Shown piece after piece: positions 1 to 5,661 of a stretch of 8,015 nucleotides of DNA (positions are counted from its first letter, which is position 1; the number at the start of each line of letters is the position of its first letter). A model generated the notes under the pieces. The model saw only the letters and a list, made by a program, of their open reading frames with translations, did no database searches and was not told where the DNA came from. A program made the translations under genes and the position numbers. Source of the stretch: JBOGZI01 sp050697275 (lineage in GTDB: Bacteria; Actinomycetota; Thermoleophilia; Solirubrobacterales; 70-9); NCBI GenBank assembly GCA_050697275.1, contig JBOGZI010000299.1:1-8015 (forward strand), read 5' to 3'.

Positions 1-1
1 T

Positions 2-964
2 CCAGATCGGCTGACGATTGCGAATCTCGCTCGCGCGCTGCGGTTCCCCGTGGATTTCTTTCACGGCGACACGCTGGACGAGCCGCCGATTGATGGTGCG
101 AGCTTCCGTAGCCTCAGCAAGCTGACCGCTCGCAAACGGGATCAAGCGTTGGCTTCGGGTGCGCTGGCGCTCATGCTTGCGAAGTGGATTGATGAGCGAT
201 TCGATCTACCGGAGCCGGACGTTCCCCAGTATCGGGACGTGGACCCTGAGACTGCGGCTGAGGCGGTCCGCAGCGCGTGGCGACTTGGGCAGCGCCCGGT
301 CAAGAACATGGTCCATCTGTTGGAAGCACACGGAGTCCGGGTGTTTTCCTTGGCCGAGGAATGCCATGAGGTAGATGCATTCTCTTTCTGGCTCGGACCT
401 GTTCCTTACGTCTTCCTCAACACCAAGAAGACCGCTGAACACAGCCGGATGGATGCGGCCCACGAACTTGGGCATCTGGTTATGCATGCCCACGGTGGAC
501 CGTCGGGGAGGGAGGCCGAGACTCAGGCGCAAGCCTTTGGCGCAGCTTTCCTAATGCCAGCCGCAAGCATCGTGGCGGAGGTTCCACCTGGGGCGCGGCT
601 CCCTCAGCTGGTCAAGCACAAGCAACGCTGGAAGGTGTCAGCCTGGAATATCGCTCATCGATGCCACAAGCTCCGCCTTCTCACGGAGTGGCAGTACCGA
701 TCCATCTGTGTTGCGCTGAGTAAGCGGGGGAAGGCAAACGAGCCAAGACCTATGCGCCGACAAGAAACGTCTCAGGTGTTGCGCAAGATCTTCCGAGCAC
801 TCAGGGCAGAGAACGTCACAAAAGCCGAGGTTGCTCGGCAGCTTCACGTCCCTGCCGATGAACTGAACAAGTCCATGTGGGGTTTGGTGCTGACAACGCT
901 GGAAGGGAGCAGGCAGATAAGCAGTGGGGCGCAGACGGAGCGTCCTGCGTTGAAGGTGGTCTAG
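2..964 (+). CDS. XRE-family regulator with ImmA/IrrE metallopeptidase domain (5' partial)
   Basis: The reading frame is open from base 2, so the gene starts outside the window. The GTG at 50 is an internal codon, because the upstream codons read PDRLTIANLARALRFP, which looks like the last helix of an XRE/Cro helix-turn-helix domain. Numbering from that GTG, a linker (about 15-60) is followed by the ImmA/IrrE (DUF955) zinc peptidase. This has HELGH at 138-142 with H138 and H142 as zinc ligands and E139 catalytic, and E157 in the family's E..A..F....LMP segment as the third ligand. A C-terminal helical tail runs to V304. In this family the peptidase typically cleaves a repressor or the protein regulates its neighbours through its HTH; the target here is unknown. 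The gene is convergent with a 79-aa basic protein and shares the stop-codon CTAG with it. It is less GC-rich than the backbone, which suggests acquisition by transfer. Confidence 0.9.
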   Translation, partial: PDRLTIANLARALRFPVDFFHGDTLDEPPIDGASFRSLSKLTARKRDQALASGALALMLAKWIDERFDLPEPDVPQYRDVDPETAAEAVRSAWRLGQRPVKNMVHLLEAHGVRVFSLAEECHEVDAFSFWLGPVPYVFLNTKKTAEHSRMDAAHELGHLVMHAHGGPSGREAETQAQAFGAAFLMPAASIVAEVPPGARLPQLVKHKQRWKVSAWNIAHRCHKLRLLTEWQYRSICVALSKRGKANEPRPMRRQETSQVLRKIFRALRAENVTKAEVARQLHVPADELNKSMWGLVLTTLEGSRQISSGAQTERPALKVV

Positions 965-1200
965 GACCGATTTGACCAGCGCGCACGGGCAGCGCGTTTT
1001 GCTGATTCGCTGCGTTGCTTCGCCGTCATCTTCTTGGCGCGAGCCTTGCCACCCTTCTTTCCGCCCCTGCGCCCTAGGTCGACTGCAGCAGGATCTTTGT
1101 CCTCATCGGGATCGGGCGGTGGAGCGTCGCCAACGGCCTCATCCACAATGCTCGACGCGAGTTCGTTCAGGTCCCGTGGCTTGCGTGAGCGCTTCGGCAT
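961..1200 (-). CDS. Small basic KGG-motif protein (putative nucleic-acid binding)
   Basis: This 79-aa protein has ATG at 1200-1198 preceded by a GGAGAG ribosome site (plus-strand ctctcc, 1203-1208). Residues 1-25 contain a basic start and the segment LNELASSIVDEAVGD. Residues 26-38 are an acidic, proline-rich linker. The C-terminal half is lysine/arginine/glycine-rich, with GRRGGKKGGKARAKK at 43-57 and then QRSESAKRAARARW at 62-75. Small actinobacterial proteins with this layout are often labelled RNA-binding or histone H1-like; nucleic-acid binding is inferred from charge and resemblance, not shown. It lies tail-to-tail with the ImmA/IrrE gene, an arrangement compatible with an accessory or toxin-antitoxin-like module, but nothing proves a functional link. 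Base composition is accessory-like. The reading frame is well supported; the function is not. Confidence 0.75.
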   Translation of the reverse strand: MPKRSRKPRDLNELASSIVDEAVGDAPPPDPDEDKDPAAVDLGRRGGKKGGKARAKKMTAKQRSESAKRAARARWSNRS

Positions 1201-1209
1201 GGCTCTCCG

Positions 1210-1255
1210 AGGATACCTGCCGATCCAGCCATGCAGATCGGAGCCGCCGTGTCAA
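1210..1255 (-). promoter_or_regulatory. Candidate promoter of the KGG gene
   Basis: On the minus strand there is a perfect -35 TTGACA (1255-1250). With a 17-bp spacer this gives the weak -10 ATGGCT (1232-1227), preceded by TGC and so resembling an extended -10. A second box, TATCCT (1215-1210), lies 9 nt before the ATG but 34 bp from the TTGACA, so the two cannot be used together. The -35 sits inside the IS-end-like sequence at 1250-1275. Promoter activity is inferred. Confidence 0.35.
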
Positions 1256-1275
1256 GTTTCAAACTGACCCACTAC
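1250..1275. repeat. IS21-end-like remnant sequence
   Basis: The plus strand begins TGTCAAGTTTC and continues AAACTGACCCACTACC. It contains the palindrome AGTTTCAAACT (1255-1265), and GTCA (1251-1254) is complementary to TGAC (1265-1268) with one base bulged. From memory, GTGGGTCAGTTT-type sequences beginning with TG are characteristic of IS21-family termini. No transposase remains nearby, and the base composition changes at about this point. It is best read as a leftover insertion-sequence end, unproven without a database comparison. Confidence 0.35.
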
Positions 1276-1291
1276 CCGATTGCGAGTTGGG

Positions 1292-1321
1292 CGCCCGCTT
1301 AACCTGCGCTCAACGCGGGCG
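1292..1321 (-). terminator. GC-rich inverted repeat downstream of rarA (possible terminator)
   Basis: Perfect 7-bp arms CGCCCGC (1292-1298) and GCGGGCG (1315-1321) are separated by 16 nt and lie about 40 nt beyond the rarA stop in its direction of transcription. There is no T-run after the second arm, so this is not a classical intrinsic terminator, although U-less hairpins are proposed to terminate in some actinobacteria. The rest of the 159-bp non-coding stretch 1201-1359 holds only the IS-like sequence and the KGG-gene promoter region. Confidence 0.3.
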
Positions 1322-1359
1322 GCCGTGCGGACGATGCAGGGCGCCGAGGGACGTGGCGA

Positions 1360-2691
1360 TCAGGTAGCGCGCCGCCGCAGGCGCGCCAGCCGCTCGCGCA
1401 GCTTCGCCTCGAAGCCGCGCTCGGTCGGCTCGTAGAAGCGCTCCTCTCGCACGGGCTCGGGGGCGAGGGGCTGGTCGGTGACCGCGTCCGGCTCGTCGTG
1501 CGGGTAGCGGTAGCCCTCGCCGCGCCCGAGCTGGCGGGCGCCGGGGTAGTGGGCGTCCTGGAGGTAGGGCGGCGGCTCGGCCGCCCCGTGCTCGCGCACG
1601 TGGGCGCCGGCGCGGGAGATCGCCCGGGTCGAGGCGTTCGACTTCGGCGCCAGCGCCAGGTAGGCGGACGCCTGGGCGAGATTGAGCGCGCACTCGGGCA
1701 GCCCCACCCGGTCGACCGCCTGGGCGGCGGCGTTGGCCACCACCAATGCCTGCGGGTCGGCGTTGCCGACGTCCTCGGAGGCGAAAATCACCATCCGCCG
1801 GGCGATGAAGCGGGGGTCCTCGCCGCCCTCCAGCATCACCGCCAGGTAGTAGATCGATGCGTCCACGTCGGAGCCGCGGGTCGCCTTGATCCAGGCGGAG
1901 ATGTAGTCGTAGTGGCGATCCCCCTCCCGGTCGTAGAGCAGAGCCTTGCGCTGCAGGGCGTCCTCGGCGGCCTCCATGGTCACCGCCGGCTCGCCCGCGG
2001 CACGCGTGGTCTCCACTGCGCGCTCGAGCGCCGCCAGCGCCACCCGCGCGTCGCCACCCGCCCTGGTGGCGAGCATCTCGAGCACCTCGCCCGGGAGCTC
2101 GGGAGCGTCCGAGATCCCGCGTGGATCCTCGAGGGCGCGCCGCAGCAGCGCCTCGACCTCGGTAGCGGTCAGAGGCTTGAACTCGTAGATCTGGCAGCGC
2201 GAGAGCAGCGCGGAGTTGACCTCGAAGTAGGGGTTCTCGGTGGTCGCCCCGATCAGGGTGAGCAGCCCCTCCTCGACCGCGGGCAGCAGCGCGTCCTGTT
2301 GGGCCTTGTTGAAGCGGTGGTTCTCGTCGAGGTAGAAGATCGTCGGCCGGCCCGAGGTCCGGCGCTGCTGGGCTCGCTCGATCACCTCTCGCACCTGGGC
2401 CCGCCCGGCGTTGACCGCCGAGAGCTCCTCGAAGGCGCCCCGGGCCCGGGCCGCGATGATCCGGGCCAGCGTCGTCTTGCCCGTGCCGGGTGGCCCGTAG
2501 AAGATCGCGCTGTGCGGATCGCCGGACTCGATCGCCACCCGCAGCGCGGAGCCCTCCTCCAGCAGTTGCGCCTCCCCGACGAACTCGTCCAGGTCGCGGG
2601 GGCGCATCCGGGTCGCCAGGGGCGCCTCGTCCGCCGGCACCCCGGTGCGGCCGCGCTGCTCCTCGGTCTCGAAGAGCTGGTCGTCGCTCAT
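1360..2691 (-). CDS. rarA: Replication-associated recombination protein RarA (AAA+ ATPase)
   Basis: This 443-aa clamp-loader-like AAA+ ATPase is of the RarA/MgsA/WRNIP1 family, which acts in the cytoplasm at stalled replication forks. The Walker A is GPPGTGKT (66-73). The Walker B region is FYLDENHRFNKAQQDALLP (119-137), sensor 1 is GATTENP (148-154), and the arginine finger is in LLSRC (R165). The C-terminal clamp-loader-type and tetramerisation part carries the family signature DYISAWIKATRGSDVDASIYYLA, then GGEDPRFIARR and FASEDVGNADP. The length is normal for the family. The Asn in DENH (codon at 2322-2320), where I expect Ile or Val, is noteworthy. The ATG at 2691 lacks a Shine-Dalgarno sequence, and a -10-like CATACT ends 6 nt before it, suggesting a leaderless mRNA. 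The gene is divergent from the TauE-like gene. Confidence 0.95.
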   Translation of the reverse strand: MSDDQLFETEEQRGRTGVPADEAPLATRMRPRDLDEFVGEAQLLEEGSALRVAIESGDPHSAIFYGPPGTGKTTLARIIAARARGAFEELSAVNAGRAQVREVIERAQQRRTSGRPTIFYLDENHRFNKAQQDALLPAVEEGLLTLIGATTENPYFEVNSALLSRCQIYEFKPLTATEVEALLRRALEDPRGISDAPELPGEVLEMLATRAGGDARVALAALERAVETTRAAGEPAVTMEAAEDALQRKALLYDREGDRHYDYISAWIKATRGSDVDASIYYLAVMLEGGEDPRFIARRMVIFASEDVGNADPQALVVANAAAQAVDRVGLPECALNLAQASAYLALAPKSNASTRAISRAGAHVREHGAAEPPPYLQDAHYPGARQLGRGEGYRYPHDEPDAVTDQPLAPEPVREERFYEPTERGFEAKLRERLARLRRRAT

Positions 2692-2697
2692 GCATCA

Positions 2698-2703
2698 AGT
2701 ATG
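2698..2703 (-). promoter_or_regulatory. Candidate leaderless -10 box of rarA
   Basis: The minus strand reads CATACT, then TGATGC, then the rarA ATG. The hexamer differs from TATACT at one base and would put the transcription start at or next to the A of the start codon, which agrees with the absence of a Shine-Dalgarno sequence. No good -35 is seen; an inverted repeat (2711-2725) occupies much of that region. Confidence 0.4.
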
Positions 2704-2710
2704 AGCGCAC

Positions 2711-2725
2711 GGATGACGTTCATCC
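2711..2725. repeat. Operator-like inverted repeat between rarA and the TauE-like gene
   Basis: Perfect 6-bp arms GGATGA and TCATCC flank a CGT centre. The repeat lies just upstream of the candidate rarA -10 box, roughly where a -35 would be, in the short divergent gap before the GTG at 2751. It does not match the actinobacterial LexA-box core as I know it (GAAC-N4-GTTC). A binding role is inferred from symmetry and position only. Confidence 0.3.
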
Positions 2726-2750
2726 CGCCTTCGCCACCGCCTTCCGCGAG

Positions 2751-3356
2751 GTGCGGCTAGCGTCCCCGCCCCTGTCTCCCCTCGAGCTGATCGCCGTCGC
2801 CGTCTGGTCCTTCGCCGTCTCCTTCGCGGGAGGACTGGTGGGCCTGGTGCTGGGGAATCTGCGCCTGCCGCTGATCGTGCTGGTCGGCAGCTCGCCGCCG
2901 GCGGCGGCCGGGGCCAACGTGGCGATCTCCGGGGCGGTCGAGGTGCTGCGCTACCGGCGCCCCGAGGGAGACGGCGGCCCCCCGACCACGACCGAGCTCT
3001 TCCTCAACGCGGCGCTGGTCGGCTTCGGGGTCGGCCTACTGGGCGGCTTCGTCGGCCTCATCCTCGGCTCGCTGCGGCTGCCCGCGATGGTGAAGTGGGC
3101 GGGGGTCGGGCCCTATGCGGCGGTGGGGACGAATGCCGCCGTCGGCGTGGTGGTCGGGATCGGCGGGCTGCTCGGGCACCTGCCGAGCGGGATCGACTGG
3201 GAGATCCTCGCGGTGGGCGCCGCTGCCTCTGCGCCTGCCGCCTACCTGGGCGCCCGCTTCACCGGGCGGCTCGACGAGCGCCGGCTGCTGGGGGCGATGG
3301 CCGCGGTCCTGGTGATCAGCGCCATAGCGATGGGCGCCCAGGCGATCGCCGGCTAG
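2751..3356 (+). CDS. Small TauE/SafE-like integral membrane protein
   Basis: This is a 201-aa, very hydrophobic protein with about six likely membrane segments. It resembles the TauE/SafE (sulfite exporter) family, whose members transport small organic or sulfur-containing anions across the inner membrane. Two halves repeat the same pattern. The first is GGLVGLVLGNLRLPLIVLVG followed by AAAGANVAISGAVEVLRYRR; the second is GGFVGLILGSLRLPAMVKWAG followed by AAVGTNAAVGVVVG. The second motif recalls the family's G...GLxG...LP...AvgTs sequence. The protein is shorter than the usual roughly 250 aa, and the glycine-rich G.GG loop is replaced by LG[N/S]LRLP. The only reasonable start is the GTG at 2751, with a weak ribosome site; in-frame upstream codons fall in rarA without ATG. 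The substrate is unknown. Confidence 0.7.
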   Translation: MRLASPPLSPLELIAVAVWSFAVSFAGGLVGLVLGNLRLPLIVLVGSSPPAAAGANVAISGAVEVLRYRRPEGDGGPPTTTELFLNAALVGFGVGLLGGFVGLILGSLRLPAMVKWAGVGPYAAVGTNAAVGVVVGIGGLLGHLPSGIDWEILAVGAAASAPAAYLGARFTGRLDERRLLGAMAAVLVISAIAMGAQAIAG

Positions 3357-3386
3357 GGCTCGGTCGAGCGCAAGCGCCACAGCGGT

Positions 3387-3392
3387 TAGCCT
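3387..3392 (+). promoter_or_regulatory. Candidate leaderless -10 box of the M20 gene
   Basis: TAGCCT fits TANNNT and is followed by 7 nt and then the ATG at 3400, so transcription could begin at the start codon. There is no Shine-Dalgarno sequence before that ATG; the GGAAGGAGG run lies inside the coding region, just after it. The -35 position (3364-3369, TCGAGC) is poor. Confidence 0.4.
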
Positions 3393-3399
3393 GGTCCCG

Positions 3400-4740
3400 A
3401 TGGAAGGAGGGACCGCCCACGCCGCCCCCTCGGCCGGAGTCGGCGCCGACGCGGTGAGCCTGCTGCAGCACCTGATCCGGATCGACACGGTCAATCCGCC
3501 GGGCAACGAGGCCCGCGTGCAGACGAAGTTGCGGCCGATGCTCGAGGGGGCGGGCTTCGAGTGCGAGCTACTCGCCGCCGAGGAGGACCGGCCCAACCTG
3601 CTGGCGCGCCTGCGCGGCGAATCCGACGGGCCGACCCTGACCTACCTGGCGCACGTCGACACGGTCCGCGCCGATCCGAAGGAGTGGAGCCGCGATCCCT
3701 GGGGAGGCGAGCTGCTCGACGGCTGGGTCTGGGGGCGCGGCGCCCTCGACATGAAGGGCCAGGTGGCCGCCGAGGTGGCCGCCTGCGTCTCGCTGGGCTC
3801 CAGCGGTTGGCGGCCCGCCTCGGGCGAGCTGCTGCTGGTCCTCACCGCCGACGAGGAGGCCGGCGGCAACCTCGGCGCCCGCTGGCTCTGCGAGCAGCAT
3901 CCGGACAGGGTCCGCAGCGACTACGTGGTCAACGAGGGAGGCGGCACGCTGATCGAGCTCGACGGCCGCCGCCTCTACTCCCTCAGCGTCGGCGAGAAGG
4001 GGATCTTCCGCGTCCGCCTGACCGCCAGGGGCCGGGCTGGGCACGCCTCCCTGCCGAAGGTGGGGGACAACGCCCTGCTCAAGCTCGCGCCCTACCTCGC
4101 CCGCCTCTCCGAGCAGCCGCCGCCCGAGCCCTCCCCCGAGGGCGAGGCGTTCCTCTCCGCGGCGCTCGGCGAGCCCTTCGAGGGCGCCGACGGGCTCGCG
4201 GCTGGGCTGGAGCGTCTGCGGGCCAGCTCTCCGCTCCTCTGCGACCTCCTCGTCGAGCCGATGGTGGGCGTCACCCTCAGCCCCACCCGCGCCGCGTCGG
4301 GCAAGAAGGCGAACGTGATTCCCTCGGAGGCCGAGGTGCTGATCGACTGCCGGGTGCCGCCCGGAATGGGGGAGCGGGAGGCTCGCGAGCGGATCGAGGC
4401 CGTGCTGGGGGAAGGCGACTACGAGCTCGAGTTCAGCGAGGCGGTGGTCGGGAACAGCTCGCCATTGGAGTCGCCGCTGGCGGAGGCGATCCGCGACTGG
4501 CTGTCCGAGGCGGACCCCGGGGCCGGGCTCGCCCCGACGGTGATGCCCGGCTTCTCCGACAGCAACTGGTTCCGGACCGCCTTCCCCGAGGCGGTCGTCT
4601 ACGGCTTCTGCCCCCACCGGGAGATCGGGCTGCTCGAGGCGGCGCCGCTGATCCACGCCGCCGACGAGCGGGTGCCGGCCGCCGACCTCGAGCTCTCCGC
4701 GGGGTTCTTCACGGCGCTGGCGAGGCGGATCCTGGGGTGA
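3400..4740 (+). CDS. M20-family zinc metallopeptidase / deacylase (ArgE/DapE/CPG2-like)
   Basis: This 446-aa cytosolic hydrolase belongs to the M20 family, whose members cleave terminal peptide bonds or N-acyl groups from amino acids. The di-zinc site is complete: H85 and D87 in AHVDTV, bridging D117 in ALDMKG, catalytic E152 and ligand E153 in ADEEAGG, E179 in VVNEGGG, and H419 in LIHAADE near the C terminus. The lid/dimerisation domain spans about 195-310 and includes GRAGHASLP. The length and order are typical. The motifs do not decide the substrate between acetylornithine, succinyl-diaminopimelate, carboxypeptidase G2-like and dipeptide, so no symbol is given. The start at ATG 3400 fits a leaderless -10; GTG 3454 is an alternative but would be short of the usual N-terminal helix. 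Its stop overlaps the next gene by 4 bp (GTGA), suggesting translational coupling. Confidence 0.9.
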   Translation: MEGGTAHAAPSAGVGADAVSLLQHLIRIDTVNPPGNEARVQTKLRPMLEGAGFECELLAAEEDRPNLLARLRGESDGPTLTYLAHVDTVRADPKEWSRDPWGGELLDGWVWGRGALDMKGQVAAEVAACVSLGSSGWRPASGELLLVLTADEEAGGNLGARWLCEQHPDRVRSDYVVNEGGGTLIELDGRRLYSLSVGEKGIFRVRLTARGRAGHASLPKVGDNALLKLAPYLARLSEQPPPEPSPEGEAFLSAALGEPFEGADGLAAGLERLRASSPLLCDLLVEPMVGVTLSPTRAASGKKANVIPSEAEVLIDCRVPPGMGEREARERIEAVLGEGDYELEFSEAVVGNSSPLESPLAEAIRDWLSEADPGAGLAPTVMPGFSDSNWFRTAFPEAVVYGFCPHREIGLLEAAPLIHAADERVPAADLELSAGFFTALARRILG

Positions 4741-5618
4741 GCGCCGAGCCGGCCAGCTGGAACGGCGATCGCGAGGGCGGGGCCGAGGAGGAGGAGTACG
4801 TCCTGCGGCTCGGCGGCATGGCGCTCCGCAACGGCCTGCTGATCCACGGCCCAACCTCGTGGGCCGCGGCAGCGCGCGACGACTCCGGGGAGATCCGGAT
4901 CGCTTCCGGGCCGAAGCCGACCCTCGCTCCCGGGCTGGCCGGGCGGATGCCGCTGCTGCGCGGGCCGCTGCGGCTCGCCGAGGCGATGCTGCTGATCCCT
5001 CTGGTCCGGCTCAGGCTGAGGTCGGCCCGCCTCCCCTTCGAGGATTTGCGCGTGCTCGCCGCGATGCTGATCGCATCGAGCGCCAGCCGCGCCCTGCGGC
5101 GCGGACGCAGCAGCGCCGGCCGTGAGTTGGTGCAGGCGGCGCTCGGTCTCGCCCCGGCGCTGGTCGCGCTCAGCGACCGCAACCTCGCCGCCTACCACGG
5201 GGTCGAGCACAAGGCGATCGGCGCCTATGAGGCCGGCTCCGACGACCCGGCGTCGGCGACCAAGGAGCACGAGCGCTGCGGCTCCAACCTGGTCGCCCCG
5301 ATGCTGGTGCTCTCGGCGGCAGGTCAGCTGCTGCTCGACCGGGGCCTTAAGGAGCCCGGCCCGCTCGCCCGCGCGGCGGTCGGCGTCGCCAGCGCCTCGC
5401 TCGCCGCGGAGATGTTCGCCTGGAGCGAGCGCAACCCGGACACCACGGCGGCGCGCGCCTTCCACCGGCCCGGCCACGAGATCCAGCGCCTGATCGCCAC
5501 CAAGGAGCCGACCCCCGAGCAGCTCGAGGTCGGCATCGCCGCGTTGGGCGAGATCCTCAAAGTGGAGCAGGAGGCCGGCGCCGAGGACGAGTCGGCGGTC
5601 GAGCCCAGGCCGACCTGA
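4737..5618 (+). CDS. DUF1385 family membrane protein (YqhQ-like)
   Basis: This 293-aa protein starts at a GTG overlapping the M20 stop. The N-terminal acidic stretch (11-20) is followed by LGGMALRNGLLIHGPTSWA (25-43), matching the DUF1385 opening usually seen as GGQAVMEGVMMRGP..WA. RGPLRLAEAMLL (75-86) begins a hydrophobic region, with further hydrophobic stretches at about 105-117, 131-146, 186-200 and 211-228. The core motif HGVEHKAIGAYEAG (154-167), then HERCGSNL (178-185), and the C-terminal QRLIATKEPTPEQLEVGIAAL (250-270) are family hallmarks. DUF1385 proteins include B. subtilis YqhQ; a metal-dependent role has been suggested because of the conserved His/Glu/Cys residues, but the activity is not established. 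An alternative start at ATG 4819 would cut into the conserved GG motif and is less likely. Convergent with the downstream SDR-like gene, with only 43 bp between. Confidence 0.9.
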   Translation: MSAEPASWNGDREGGAEEEEYVLRLGGMALRNGLLIHGPTSWAAAARDDSGEIRIASGPKPTLAPGLAGRMPLLRGPLRLAEAMLLIPLVRLRLRSARLPFEDLRVLAAMLIASSASRALRRGRSSAGRELVQAALGLAPALVALSDRNLAAYHGVEHKAIGAYEAGSDDPASATKEHERCGSNLVAPMLVLSAAGQLLLDRGLKEPGPLARAAVGVASASLAAEMFAWSERNPDTTAARAFHRPGHEIQRLIATKEPTPEQLEVGIAALGEILKVEQEAGAEDESAVEPRPT

Positions 5619-5661
5619 GTCAGGCCGGGCGCGAACAGCTCGCTCGAACGCTCGCGCTCGG

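Noticed and set aside
972..1367. Plus-strand frame of 131 codons covering the KGG gene and the junction region.
   Set aside because: No ribosome site and no recognisable motif; it runs through the KGG gene, the IS-like repeat and the rarA terminator region.
2701..2760. A 19-codon ORF (MSARMTFIPPSPPPSARCG) overlapping the TauE-like start, as a possible leader peptide.
   Set aside because: It has no ribosome site, no attenuator-like hairpin follows it, and its proline-rich content is what high-GC shadow frames give.
1498..2760. Long plus-strand frame (about 420 codons) opposite rarA.
   Set aside because: It is an antisense shadow of rarA with low-complexity G/R/V/L composition and no family motifs; rarA has every expected AAA+ motif.
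3368..3377. GCGCAAGCGC palindrome upstream of the M20 gene as a hairpin or operator.
   Set aside because: Arms are only 4 bp with a 2-nt centre, expected by chance in DNA of this GC content.
3561..4736. In-frame extension upstream of the DUF1385 gene, suggesting a 685-aa protein.
   Set aside because: The extra part is an arginine/glycine-rich shadow of the M20 gene; the GTG at 4737 gives the normal DUF1385 length.
5619..5661. GC-rich gap between the convergent DUF1385 and SDR-like genes as a bidirectional terminator.
   Set aside because: Its CTCG/CGCT-rich stretches do not form a convincing stem of matched arms, and no T-run is present.
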